A DNA stretch of 64,000 bases from Stomoxys calcitrans. Taxonomy: Eukaryota > Arthropoda > Insecta > Diptera > Muscidae. The position numbers were made by a program, and so were the translations under genes. Numbering within the stretch: position 1 is the stretch's first letter; each line of letters begins with the position of its first letter. The stretch lies in assembly GCF_963082655.1 (NCBI RefSeq), contig NC_081553.1, positions 225,760,570-225,824,569 on the forward strand, in the 5' to 3' direction. Below are positions 11,332 through 23,639 of this stretch, one piece after another. The notes under the pieces were generated by a model. It was given only the letters and a program-made list of their open reading frames with translations. It was not told the origin of the DNA and did not search any database.

Positions 11332-11733
11332 GGTTAAATCGGTTTATTGCAAATCGGTTTAATGCAAATCGGTTTATTGCAAATCGGTTTATTGCAAATC
11401 GGTTTATTGCAAATCGGCTTATTGCAAATCGGTATATTGCAAATCGGTTTATTGCAAATCGGTTTATTGCAAATCGGTTTATTGCAAATCGGTTTATTAC
11501 AAATCGGTTTATTGCAAATCGTTTTATTGCAAATCGATTTATTGCAAATCGGTTTATTGCAAATCGGTTTAATGCAAATCGGTTTATTGCAAATCGGTTT
11601 ATTGCAAATCGGTTTATTGCAAATCGGTTTATTGCGAATCGGTTTATTGCAAATCGGTTTATTGCAAATCGGTTTATTGCAAATCGGTTAATTGCAAATC
11701 GGTTTATTGCGAATCGGTTTATTGCGAATCGGT
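11332..11733. repeat. 15-bp minisatellite (ATTGCAAATCGGTTT)n, about 27 copies
   Basis: The unit ATTGCAAATCGGTTT repeats with few substitutions (for example TAATGC, TTACAA, GATTTA). Because 15 is a multiple of three, both strands stay open: the plus strand reads NRFIA pentapeptides and the minus strand AINRF. No gene is implied. The array passes straight into a 153-bp element whose monomer contains AGATCGGTTTATATGG, so the 15-mer looks like an expansion of that monomer's AATCGGTTTAT core. Confidence 0.95.
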
Positions 11734-12490
11734 TCATGTGGCAACTCGGATATGCAACGATTTTGACCACACTCAGCACGGTTGTTGGAATTCATAATAA
11801 AACACCTCATGCAAAATTTCAGCCAAATAGGATAAGAATTGTGCCCTCTAGTGGCTCAAGAAGTCAAGACCCAAGGTCGGTTTACATGGAAGCTATATCG
11901 GGTTATGGACCGATTTCAACCATACTCAGCACAGTTGTTGGAAGTCATTATAAAACACCTCATGCCAAATTTCAGCCAAATAGGATAAGAATTGTGCCCT
12001 CTAGTGGCTCAAGAAGTTAAGACCCAAGGTCGGTTTATATGGAAGCTATATCGGGTTATGGACCGATTTCAACCATACTCAGCACAGTTGTTGGAAGTCA
12101 TAATAAAATACCTCATGCAAAATTTCAGTTAAATCGAATAAAAACTACGCCCTCTAGTGGCTCAAGAAGTCAACACCCAAGATCGGTTTATATGGCAGCT
12201 ATATAAGGTTATGGACCGATGTCAACCATACCCAGCACAGTTGTTGAAAGCCATAATAAAACACCTCATGCAAAATTTCAGCCAAATCGAATAAGGACTG
12301 CGCCCTCTAGTGGCTCAAAAGTCAAGACCCAAGGTCGGTTTATATGGCAGCTATATCAGGTTATGGACCGATGTCAGCCATACTCAGCACAGTTGTTGGA
12401 AGTCATAATAAAACACCTCATGCAAAATTTCAGTCAAATCGGAATTGAGAATTGTGCCCTCTAGTGGCTCAAGAAGTCACTAGTTACTCT
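11734..12490 (+). repeat. 153-bp monomer array ('d' subfamily), plus half of an inverted pair
   Basis: Five units marked GGTTATGGACCGATTTCAAC and TAAAACACCTCATGCAAAAT lie about 153 bp apart. The long plus-strand frame running from the minisatellite into this array (11,280-12,020) is a chance fusion of two repeats. Confidence 0.9.
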
Positions 12491-13700
12491 AGAAGTCAAG
12501 ACCCATATAAACCGATCTCGGGTCTTGACTTCTTGAGCCACTAGAGGGCACATTTCTTATGCGATTTATCTGAAATTTTGCGTGAGGTGTTCTATTATGA
12601 CTTCCAAAAACTGTGTTGAGTATGGCTGACATGGGTCCATAACCTGATATAGCTGACATATAAACCGACTTTGGGTCTTGACTTCTTGAGTCACTAGAGG
12701 GCGCAGTTCTTATCCGATTTGGATGAAATTTCGCATGAGGTGTTTTATTATGACTTCCAACAAATGTGGAGCGTATGGTTCAAATCAGTCGATAACCTGA
12801 TATAGCTGCCATATAAACTGATCTCGTGTCTTGACTTCTTGGGTCACTAGAAGGCACAATTCTTATCCGATGTGGCTGAAATTTAGGGTGAGGTGTTTTA
12901 TTATGACTTCCAACATCTGTGCTGATTATGGCTGATATCGGTCCATAACCTGATATAGCTCCCATATAAACCCATCTGGGGTCTTGACTTCTTGAGCCAC
13001 TAGAGGGCGCAGTTCTTAACCGAATTGGCTGAAATTTCGCATAAGGTGTTTTATTATGACTTCCAATGACTGTGCCAAATATGTTTCAAATCGGTCCATA
13101 ACCTGATATAGCTGCCATATAAACCGATCTGGGATCTTGACTTCTTGAGCCTCTAGAAGGCGCAATTCCTATCCGATTTGGCTGAAATTTTGCATGAAGT
13201 GTTTTATTATGACTGCCAATGACTGTGCCAAATATGTTTCAAATCGGTCAATAACCTGATATAGCTGCCATTTAAACCGATCTGGGATCTTGACTTCTTG
13301 AGCATCCAGAAGGCGTAATTATTATCCGATTTAGCTGAAATTTAGTACAACTGCTTCTCCCATAACCTTCAACATACATGTCAAATAGCTATATCAGGCT
13401 ATGGACCGATTCGTATAATCCATATAAACCGATCTCTCTATATTACTTCTTGAGACCCTAAAGCGCACAATTTTTACTCGAATTGGCTGACATTTTACAC
13501 AATGACTTCTCATATGGTCTCCAACATTTAGTTCACACCGGACCTTAACTTGACATTGCTCCAATATTTTGGCAATTCTTTTCTTTTATCCTTTTGCTTT
13601 CCTAATAAGAGATATCGGGAAAAGAGCTTGACAAATGCGACCTATGGTAGAGGGTATATAAGATTCGGCTCGGCCGAACTTAGCACGCTTTTACTTGTTT
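12491..13700 (-). repeat. 153-bp monomer array, minus half, ending with the conserved head
   Basis: The orientation flips at 12,480-12,515, where CTCTAGAAGTCAAGACCCAT meets ATAAACCGATCTCGGGTCTT. About six units follow, and the pre-head segment and the head end the element at 13,640-13,700 with GGTAGAGGGTATATAAGATT, CGGCTCGGCCGAACTTAGCA and CGCTTTTACTTGTT. Confidence 0.9.
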
Positions 13701-14715
13701 AGACTAACATGTGGATTAATGGCTTTACCATGTTTTTAACCGCTGCATTTAAAAGCAAATCTCTGCTAAAATCAAAACCCCTGCTAATATTAATTAATTT
13801 TAATCCTACATGGCGGCAGTAGGGAATTTCTTTTGAAGTCTATGATTACAAAAACGACAAAATTGAGATTGACTTTTAATCAAAATATATCCCAAAACAA
13901 AAATTTACATTTAAAGCAGTGTAAGCGGCATAAAGCAAAAGTGTTACACTCACAAAAACTCCCTCAAGGCCTTCTAAGTGAAATCATCATCATCAGCAGC
14001 AGCAAGCGTTAGGCCTAGTTTGAAACCAATAAATCAATGACATGACTAAAAATATTAAAATTTTAGTCAAAGCCTTATGAAAAAAAACCAACAACAAACT
14101 GACGTTGAGCTTTTTAAAGGCAGCAAATTAAACAAAAACTACCCACATAATAATTTGTATGAAATTTTCGATGTTTTTTTTTTTCTTCTAAGCTTCATTC
14201 TCTTTTAAAACTTGTCGCATACCTTAACTGAAGATGATAACGAACTTGGTGGCATATGGTGGTAGCAAGATTTTATATTGTCATATGTGTGCATAAAACG
14301 CGTTTTGCCATAGGTTTTTCACTTGTGAATGCAGAGCAATAGCTACTACTTGCCTAGAATATCCGCCTTAAGGTGGGTGGTTCAACTGCCAAGCAAGTGA
14401 AACTAAAAACTTCCAATTTTAGTTAGATCGAGTGAGTGCAGGTAAATTCAGCAGACAAGATTAAGATGCCATTGTTGGAGTGGTGTCAGTGGAATAATTA
14501 GCGCTTGAAATTGATTTATTTAAAAAAAAAAAAGAAACAAAAAATGTGTGGGATACTGCTAAACGCAGATGTTGGGGAAATCTTAGCAAAGGGTGTTGGT
14601 TTTTGGAGTGTTAGAAATTTTAAACAAAATAAATAGAAGAGTTGTGAAGTTTAATTAACGACAAATGAGTAGCAAAATACACAAAATAGAGCTATCTTAG
14701 AAAAATTCCTTCTCG
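13701..14715. other. No gene seen; AT-rich unique sequence
   Basis: Contains CATCATCATCAGCAGCAGC near 13,988 and long A runs. There is no frame above background and no recognised motif. Confidence 0.55.
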
Positions 14716-16289
14716 AGTTAGGAAAATCGCAGCTTGTAGGGCTCATGAAGTCAAATCGGGCGGTCGATTTAAATGGGAGCTGTATCAGGTTATAGACCAA
14801 TTCGGACCGTACTTAGCACAGATGGTGGGAGTTATAACAGAACACTACGTGCAAAATTTCAGCCAAATCGGACAAAAATTGAGACTTCCAGGGGCTCAAG
14901 AAGTCAAATCGGGAGATCGGTTTATATGGGAGCTATATCAGGTTCTTGACCCATTTAGACTTTACTTGACACATTTGGTGTAAGTCATAACAGAACGCTA
15001 AGTGCAAAATTTCAGCCAAATCGGATAAAAATTTAAGCTTCCAGGGGCGTAAGAAGTCAAATCGGAAGATCGGTTTATATGAGAGCTATATCAGGTTCTT
15101 GACCGATTTGGACCGTACTTGACACATTTGGTGAAAGTCATACCAAAACACCATGTGGAAAATTTCAGCCAAATCGGATGAAAATTGGGACTTCCAGGGG
15201 CTCAAGAAGTTAAATCGGGAGATCGGTTTATATGAGAGCTATATCAGGTTCTTGACCCATTTAGACCTTACTTGACACATTTGGTGTAAGTCATAACACA
15301 ACGCTACGTGCAACATTTCATCAAAATCTGACAAAAAATGAGGCTTCCAGAGGCTCAAGAAGTCTAAACAGGATATCGGTTTATATGGGAGCTATATCAG
15401 GTTCTTGACCGATTTGGACCGTACTTGGCACATTTGGTGAAAGTCATACCAAAACACCATGTGCAAAATTTCATTAAAATCGTATGAAAACTGAGGCTTC
15501 CAGGGGCTCAAGAAGTCAAATCGGGAGATCGGTTTATATGGGAGCTATATCAGTTTCTTGACCGATTCGGACCGTACTTGACACATTTGGTGAAAGTCAT
15601 ACCAAAACACCATGTGGAAAATTTCAGCCAAATCGGATGAAAATTGGGACTTCCAGGGGCTCAAGAAGTCAAATCGGGAGATCGGTTTATATGAGAGCTA
15701 TATCAGGTTCTTGACCCATTTAGACCTTACTTAACACATTTGGTGAAAGTCATACCAAAACACCATGTGCAAAATTTCAGCCAAATCGGATGAAATTTGA
15801 GACTTCCAGGGGCTCAATAAATCAAAACGGGAGATCGGTTTATATGGGAGCTATATCAGGTTATAGACCGATTTGGACCGTACTTGGCACATTTGATGGA
15901 AGTCATACCAAAACACTATGTGCAAAATTTCAGCCAAATCGGATGAAAATTAAGGCTTCCAGCGGCTCAAGAAGTCAAATCGGGAGATCGGTTTATATGG
16001 GAGCTATATCCAAATCTGAACCGATATGGGTCATTTGCAATGCCCAACGACCTACATCAATATTAAGTATCTGGCAAAATTTCAAGCGGCTAGTTTTACG
16101 CGTTCGACCGCTATCGTGTTTTCGACAGACGGACGGACGAACATGGCTAGTTCGAATCAGTAGTTCGAGGCGATCAAGAATATATATACTTTATGGGGTC
16201 CTAGATCAATATTTCGAATCCACCTCACCCCCACGTTACAAACGGAATGAATAGATTAGTATACCCCCATCCTGTAATGGTGGGTATTA
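14716..16289 (+). repeat. 153-bp monomer array ('c' subfamily, 9 units) with conserved tail
   Basis: The mark GATCGGTTTATATGGGAGCT (or GAGAGCT) recurs at about 14,917, 15,069, 15,222, 15,377, 15,530, 15,684, 15,836 and 15,988, with a degenerate first copy near 14,762. Subfamily 'c' is distinguished by CTTCCAGGGGCTCAAGAAGT and CAAAACACCATGTGCAAAAT. The tail (16,070-16,289) has CAAGCGGCTAGTTTTACGCG, GACAGACGGACGGACGAACA, CTTTATGGGGTCCTAGATCA and TATACCCCCATCCTGTAATG. Confidence 0.92.
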
Positions 16290-17379
16290 AAATGAATTTG
16301 TGTTTATTTGTTTGTTTGTATGTATGTTCCGTATAGACTCAAAAACGGCTAAACCTATTTTCTTGAATTTTTCGCACATGGTGTCTAATGATCCCACTGG
16401 CGAAAATAGGGTACTAAATTTTTTGATATCTGAAGGGGGACGGACCCTCCCCCTTACCCTAATTTTCAGAAAAGCCAGCTGTCGGAGTTGGGTGGTGCAA
16501 TTTAAGCGAAATTTTGTGTGCCCTCTAATAGTAACTTAAAAACTAAAATTTAGTATCCAAATTTTGGATGGGGTACCTAGGGGGACCGCCCCACCCTCAA
16601 AACCTATCAAATATATATATAGACCAATCACGATAATATGGGACTCAAACGAAAGGTATTTAAGATTAGAAAATTTTTCTAATATCCAATTGTTGGACCA
16701 AGCGTTTGGGGGACCACCCCAACCCCAAAACACCACCAAATCGAACATATTTGCCGACCATGGTAATATGGGACTCAAATGAAAGGTAATTGCGAGTAGA
16801 ATACGAATGTGATATTTAAATGTGGAACCAAGTTTCTGGGGGTCCACCCCCTCCCCAAAACACCCCTCAAACAGGACTTATTTACCATCCATGGCAATAG
16901 GGGACTCAAATAAAAGGTGTAGAGCACGAATCTGGTAACCAAATGTGGGACCAAGTTTTTGAGGGTCCACCCCCTCCCCAAAACACCCCTCAAACAGGAC
17001 TTTTTTTACCGACCATGACAAAATGGGGCTCAAATAAAATCTATTTGAGTGTTAAATACGAATCTGATATCCAAATGTGGGACCAAGTGTTTGGGGGACG
17101 ACCCTCCCCAAAAACACCCCCCAAAGAGGAAAAATTTACGACCATAGCAATATGGGGCTCAAATGAAAGGTTTTTGGGAATAAAGCACGAATCTAATGTC
17201 AATTTTTGGGAAAAAGTGACTATGAGGCCATCTCACCCCCATAACACTGCCCATATAGGACGTATTTTGCAATATGGGGCTCCAAAAAGAGGTATCTTAG
17301 AATAGAACACGAATCTGATATACATTTTCAGGGCCAAGTCACTGAGTGGACGCCCCATCCCCGAAACACTCCTCCAAAC
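16290..17379 (+). repeat. 130-bp monomer, C-rich repeat family with leader
   Basis: It follows the tail of the 153-bp element directly, as at 3,262, so the two families are joined in the same order twice. The leader has ATTTGTTTGTTTGTATGT, GACTCAAAAACGGCTAAACC and AGGGGGACGGACCCTCCCCC. About six monomers follow (GGACTCAAATGAAAGGTAAT, GATATCCAAATGTGGGACCA). Confidence 0.85.
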
Positions 17380-17759
17380 CGGTCATGTTTGGTGGGCAAA
17401 AACAACTTTGAATATCATCCCACGGTGGCGCTAACCATTCACAATTACGTTACGATTGGCATTATATTTGAAGAAGTACGGTCCAATGATGACACCAAAC
17501 CATAAACCATATTGTGGCCCCAAACCTGTCATGTTTGGTGGGTAAAAACAACGTGGGATATCATTCCACGGTGGCGCTCACCATTCACAATTACTTTACG
17601 ATTGACATTATCTTTGAAGAAGTATGGTCCAATGATGCCACCAGCCCATAAACCAAACTATGACTTTTTCTGGAGCTCTTGCAAAGCTTCTGGCTAATCT
17701 TCACTTCAAAATCGACAATTTACCTACCCATTGAGCCAAAAATGAGCTTCGTCATTCGT
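17380..17759 (-). pseudogene. Decayed mariner-like transposase fragment with an internal tandem duplication
   Basis: Read on the minus strand from 17,759, a broken frame gives TNDEAHFWLNG, a stop, then a degraded NCRF...SED...PEALQEL, then GLWAGGIIGPYFFKDNVNRK and VIVNGERHRGMIS. I recognise this as the catalytic-core region of a mariner/Tc1-superfamily transposase, where the D of DEAHF is the first catalytic aspartate. At least four stops interrupt it. The GLWAGG...NGER segment is duplicated (about 17,380-17,516 and 17,523-17,660, both with CATGTTTGGTGGG and CCACGGTGGCGCT), so the fragment also carries a ~140-bp direct repeat. No terminal inverted repeats are seen. It is a dead relic. Confidence 0.65.
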
Positions 17760-18828
17760 CGCGCTAAGTATGGTTCAAATCAGTCCATGTTTTGATATAG
17801 CTGCCATATAAACAGATCTTGGGTCTTGACTTCTTTACCCTCTAGAGGGCGCAATTCTCGAGCGATTTGACTGAAATGTTGCACGTGGTGTTTTTTTAAG
17901 ACTTCCAATAACTGTGCTATGTATGGTTCAAATCGGTCCATGTTTTGGTATGGCTGCCATATAAACCGATCTTGGGTCTTGACTTCTTGAGACTTTAGAG
18001 GGCGCAATTCTCCTCCGATTTGGCTGAAATTTAGCATGAGGTGTTTTGTTATGACTTCCAATAAGCGCGCTATGTATGGTTCAAATCGGTCCATGTTTTA
18101 ATATAGCTGCCATATAAACCGATCTTGGGTCTTGACTTCTTTAGCCTCTAGAGGGCGTAATTCTTATCCGATTGGAATGAAATTTTGCAGGAGGTGTTTT
18201 GTTATGACTTCCATCAACTGCGCTAAGTATGGTTCAAATCGGTCCATGTTTTGGTATGGCTGCCATATAAACCGATCTTGGGTCTTGACTTCTTGAGCCT
18301 CCAGAGGGCGCAATTCTCGTCCAATTTGACTGAAATTTTGCACGAGGTGTTTTGGTATCACTTCCATCAACTGCGCTAAGTATGGTTCAAATCGGTTCAT
18401 GTTTTGATATAGCTGTCATATAAACCGATCTGGGATCTTGACTTCTTTAGCCTCTAGAGGGCGCAATTCTCATCCGATTTGGCTGAAATTTTGTACAACG
18501 CCTTCACTCATGACCTTCAATAGACGTGTCTAATATGGTCTGAATCGATCAATAGCTTGATACAGCTCCCATATAAACCTATCTTCCGATTTTGCTTCTT
18601 GAGCCCCTCCAAAGCGCTATTCTTATCCGAATGAACTGAAATATTACTCAATGACTTCTTCAATGTTAAGCATTCATTTATGGTCCGAATCGGACTATAA
18701 CTTGATATAGCTCCAATAGCATAACAGTTCTTATTCAATACTCTTTGTTTGCCTAAAAAGAGATACCGCGCATAGAACTCGACAAATGCGGCCCATGGTG
18801 GAGATTCGGCCCGGCCGAACTCGTAGTT
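17760..18828 (-). repeat. 153-bp monomer array ('d' subfamily), minus, ending with a degraded head
   Basis: Units carry ATAGCTGCCATATAAACCGA and CTTGAGCCTCTAGAGGGCGC or close variants about every 153 bp. The pre-head zone (18,600-18,790) and the shortened head GGTGGAGATTCGGCCCGGCC end it. The GGGTATATAA motif present in other heads is deleted here. Confidence 0.88.
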
Positions 18829-19479
18829 ATTTTTTTTTTTCATTTTTTCTGTCCATCATAAACATAAAAATCATTGAAAACTTAATTGTTTTAGTTTTCC
18901 TCCTTCATTCCCTACTCTTCTATTATTAATTTGTCCTTTCTAATCCATATTTAATTACATTAATTCTAATATAATTTTTCTGTTTGTGACACTAAAAAAG
19001 CCAACGTATATGAAATTGCTTCATTTCGATTGGTTTTGTTTAATTTTATTATGCATGCAGGCTTTTGCACGTGTCATAACCAATATGAGCCAAAATAATT
19101 ACCAAATACCATGATTCAAAGGAATTCTATGGACAAAGTGAATGGAGTAGGTAATGTTTTTGCTGAAATGAAAACAAAAGCTACACTCGAGAAATAATGA
19201 ATAATAAATTGGTGTATACAATATGTTGAAGTAGTAGAAATGAACTTAAGTCAGATAAGGCTGACAATTATGGTAAGAAACTCACAAAAAGCTTTAGGAA
19301 AAAATTAGAATTTTTTCTTAGTTAAGGAATTCGATAATGAATTCGAGCCAATGAAGAAAAATTTCGAAATCAGGATCATATCTTAAAATATATAACGATA
19401 TGTTTAACGATATGTCTTTCACTTCGAATTATGTAATAAAATCTTTTTATGCTTCAGAAATGACTTAACTAAGCCTCTT
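18829..19479. other. No gene seen
   Basis: AT-rich unique DNA without a supported frame. Confidence 0.55.
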
Positions 19480-21160
19480 TAGTTCTGCGCCCAGCCCCAA
19501 AAACCCCTTAAAATAGGTTTATTTGACGATCATGACAATATAGGACTCAAATGAAAAGTATTTGGGAGTAGATTAAGAATATGACCAGGAAGAAGAAATA
19601 TGCTTTATAATTTGTTGATATCGCAAGGGGGCGGACCCTCCCCCTTACCCCAAAAATACTACCCACAGATAAAAGTGGATCGATCAGAACAATATGGAAT
19701 TCAAACGAAAAGTATTCAAGAGTAGAGTATGAATTTCATAATAAAAGTTGGGTCTAAGGTAGGGCCCAGGTAGGGCCGCCCCAGGCCCAAAACTCCTTAA
19801 AAAAGTTTTATTAGACGATCATGACAATATGGGACTCAAATGATAGGTATTCGGGAGTAGATTACGAATATGGGGAGGAAGTAGGAATAGGCTTTGTAAT
19901 TTATTGATAACGGAAGGGGCGTTATCATTATATTTTTTTGATATCGGGAGGGGAGCAGACCCTCCCCCTTACCCCAAAAGTACTACCCAAACATGAAAGT
20001 GGACCAATCGGAACAATATGGGATTTAAATGAAATGTATTCAAGAGTAGAATACGAATTTCATAATAAATGTTAGTTCTAAGTACCTGGGGGGGGGGGCC
20101 GCTCCAGCCCCAAAACCCCCTTAAAATAGGTTTATTTGACGATCATGTCAATATGGGACTCAAATGTAAGGTATTCGGGAATAGATTTCGAATATGGCTA
20201 GGAAGAAAAAATAAGCTTTATAATTTTTTGATATTGGAAGGGGAGCGCACCCTCCGAATTTCATAATAAATGTTAGTTCTAAGTACCTGGGGGCCGCCCC
20301 AGCCCCAAAACCCCCTTAAAATAGGTTTATTTGACGGTCATGACAAAATGGGACTCAAATGAAAAGTATTCGCGAGTAGATTACGAATATGGGGAGGAAG
20401 TATTAATAGGCTTGATAATTTATTGATAACGGAAGGGGGCGGTCCCTCCACCGTTACCCCAAAAACACCACCCAAAATCAAAAGTGGACCGATAAGGACA
20501 ATATGGGTATCAAATGAAAAGTATGCGGGAGTAGATAACGAATCCGCAATACAAATTTATGTCGATGTTTAGGGGGTCACCCCACCCTCCACAAAAACGC
20601 CGAAAATGGGCACATTAGCCAATCACGGATATATGGGACCCGGTTTGATTGTACCGTATAGACTAAAAAAAACAGCAGAACGGATTTTCTCGAAATTTTC
20701 GCATATTGTGTAGGAGGGTCAGGAAGGAAACATAGCCTATATAATTTGTCGGTATCGGAAGGGGGACGGACCCTCCCTCTTATGCCAAAAACACAACCCA
20801 AAATCAAAAGTGGACCGATCGGCACCAAATAGGTATCAAATGAAACGTATTGGAGAGTGGAATACGAATTTGGTATTAAAATTTGGGTCTAGGTACCCAT
20901 CGGGTTACCCGTACTCGCCCCTACACTAAAACTCCCCCAAACAGACATATTGGAAGTTCATTTCAATATGGGGCTCAAATGCTAGGTATTCGAGAGTAGA
21001 TTACGAATCTAGCATACAAAATCAGATCGAAGAGTAGGTCTGGTAGGAAACATAGGCTGTATAATTTTTAGATATCTGGTGGAGGCAGACCCTCCATACC
21101 CCAAAAACGCCATCCATATGAAAGGTATTGGAGACCAGAAAACGAATATTTTAATAACAA
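19480..21160 (+). repeat. 130-bp family, long-period variant
   Basis: It carries the same marks as the C-rich family (GGACTCAAATGAAA, GTATTCGGGAGTAGATTACG), but each cycle adds GATATCGGGAGGGGAGCAGA and CCCTCCCCCTTACCCCAAAA, so the higher-order period is close to 300 bp. A G run at 20,088-20,098 precedes CCGCTCCAGCC. No coding frame is conserved. Confidence 0.8.
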
Positions 21161-21339
21161 GTGAAAAACTTTCTCACCTTCACATTTAGTTTCACAAATC
21201 TTTAACGTTAGGACAAAATTCTTTACAGAGTGGCCTAAATCAAACTAAATTTGCATCCATGTAGGTGTATGTAGACCCATCCCCACATTTCTTGTCCAAT
21301 TTCAGACCTTTTCAATATATTCAATACAATTCATTTATT

Positions 21340-22213
21340 TTTATACCCTCCACCGAAGGGTGGGGATATATTCATTTTGTCATTTCGTTTACAACACATC
21401 GAAATATCCATTTCCGATCCTATAAAGTATAAATATTCTTGATCAGCGTAAAAATCTAAGACGATCTAGCCATGTCCGTCCGTCTATCTGTTGACATCAC
21501 GCTACAGACTTTAAAAATAGAGATATTGAGCTGAAACTTTGCACAGATTCTTTTTTTTTTTTGTTCATAAGCAGATTAAGTTCGAAGATGGGATATATCC
21601 GACTATATCCCGATATAGCCCCCATATAGACCGATCCGCCGATTTAGGGTCTTAGGCCCATAAGAGCCACATTTATTTTTGGGACATTGAGTTGTGTTAT
21701 ACCCTTTGACATCCTTCTTCAATTGGGCCCATATCGGTACGAATTTGCATATAGCCGCCATATAGACCGATCTCCAGATTTAAGGTTTTGGGCCCATAAA
21801 AGGCGGTATATATTGTCCGATGTCGCCGAAATTTGAGACAGTGAGTTGTTTTAGACCCCTCGACATCTTTTTGCAAATAGGCCTAGATCGATCAAGATTT
21901 GCATTTAGCCGCCATATAGACCGATATCTCGATTTAAAGCCTTGGCCCCATAAAAGGCGCATTTATAATCCGATTTCACTGAAATCTGACACAGTAACTT
22001 ATGTTAGACTATTCGACATCCGTGTCGTATATGGTTCAGATCGGTTGATTTTTAGATATAGCTACTAAAAAGATCAATATTTCGGGGCAATAGGTATGCA
22101 GGTATGGGACATAAGGTATGCATTTTCCACCAGAAATGTGGTTTACATATATACCCGAGGTGTTGTGTATCCAAAGTTCGGCTGAGCCGAACTTAACACC
22201 TGTTTACTTCTTT
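21340..22213 (-). repeat. Compact, apparently complete 153-bp-type element: tail, about 4 units, head
   Basis: On the plus strand it opens with the reverse of the tail: TTATACCCTCCACCGAAGGG, then CATTTCGTTTACAACACATC, CTATAAAGTATAAATATTCT and GCCATGTCCGTCCGTCTATC. Four 'a'-type units follow (CCCATATAGACCGATC...). It closes with AAAGTTCGGCTGAGCCGAAC and TTAACACCTGTTTACTTC, equivalent to the head elsewhere. This is the shortest copy in the window that has both ends. Confidence 0.8.
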
Positions 22214-22214
22214 C

Positions 22215-22618
22215 GTGATTTTTCGAACATCGTCTTGCTCGAAATCATAATCAATGACATTGCAAAGATCTTATAAAAGTTGGGCAAGTGTGTGTTATTA
22301 TTTAAAACACTTTGACTGGCATGGCGGATCGTGATTTCTGATACGCCATGCATCTTCATCAACACCTGTGTCAAATTGATTAAGGTGCTTTACATACAGT
22401 ACTTGTACTCACAAATCGTTGGGCATGTAGGGGGTCTTAATCAATTTGACAAATGTGTTGATGAAGATACATGGCGTATCAGAAATCGTGATCCACCATG
22501 CCAGTCAAAGTGTTTTGAATAATAACACACACTTGCCCAACTTTTATAAGTTCTTTGCAATTCTCTGAATAGAAAGCTTTGCATATGATCGCGAGCTAGA
22601 CGATGTTCGAAAAATCAC
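22215..22618. mobile_element. Foldback MITE with ~150-bp imperfect inverted arms
   Basis: The ends are perfect inverted complements: GTGATTTTTCGAACATCGTC at 22,215 and GACGATGTTCGAAAAATCAC ending at 22,618. Pairing extends inward through CTTATAAAAGTTGGGCAAGT, CACTTTGACTGGCATGGCGG and GATTTCTGATACGCCATG, and near the centre through TCAAATTGATTAAG/CTTAATCAATTTGA. It has no coding capacity. A decayed relative lies at 10,079-10,574. Its superfamily is not assigned, because the target duplication is not clear. Confidence 0.8.
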
Positions 22619-23639
22619 CAAACATTTTTAAGGATCAAAATAAAGGAGCATAAACAAACAATACAATAAAATAATTGTCCTACTTACTAAGTAATTTGAA
22701 GCACGCTCTTCCACAAACGCTAGGTGATACTCTTTAAATATACACACCTGAAATGAAAGAAAAACTAAATGTTAATAATCAATAACTTTAACAAATGTAT
22801 GCAATTTGGAATAATAACTAGTACATTGGCATAAAGTTCAGCTAGGCAGACATAACTATTATCACTCTACTCTAGATTGCCTTCAGTAAGTTCTACAGCT
22901 ATGTTCTCGAAAACTTAGATAGGAAGTTCGGCTTTTATTATAACTGTATTTTATTTTTTATAGAAGAATAAACAGCAGAGCTAGCCGGCTTCAACTATTC
23001 CTTTACTGAAACAAAATTTCCTTCCATAATATGTTTATTATTTCTTTACTTTTGTGCTGTAGGGCAAACAAGCTTCAAGATTTTAATTGCTTTTGGCATA
23101 AACTAACACTTGTATCTCGAGTGCACAAAGCTCATTTAATATGCATACACACACACACACAAGCGCATATATTAATGCTTGAGTGCTTGAATGAAATTAT
23201 AATTTATGGATTATTGTGATTGTTTGTATGTAAGTGTGTATCAATGCACGTTTGTTATATCAACTACTAATGTATATCCCCAGATACAAATAAAGAATAT
23301 TTTGTAACCGATGGGATGCTGATGGATTTATAAATTTCCCCAACATGTCATTCAATGATTATACATTTAAAAAAATCATTTCAAATGTTTAGATTTAAAT
23401 GGGAATTAGATTAAGTTGGCATATTGTGCATCTGTAGTAGTGACAAAACTTTACTAAGTAAGTCTGATTTCCTTAAATGTGGTATGGAAAAGAACTAAGG
23501 ATTTTGTAGCAAGGAATTCATAACTTAGGTTTTCTTCTTCAAGGTTACATTTCAGTATTTAGAGCGCAGAATAAGCCGTTTACTGGCTTAGGGGTATGTC
23601 CAATGTTCGCACTCCCTTTTCAACCTTACCTAACCCAAG
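22619..23639. other. No gene seen; short (AC)n tract near 23,145
   Basis: AT-rich unique sequence. The open frames are short and without recognisable content. Confidence 0.5.

Noticed and set aside
11168..12020. 203- and 246-codon frames of NRFIA/AINRF repeats, looking like a pentapeptide-repeat protein
   Set aside because: The 15-bp unit keeps all frames open and the flanks are 153-bp repeats; no start context or other domain supports a gene.
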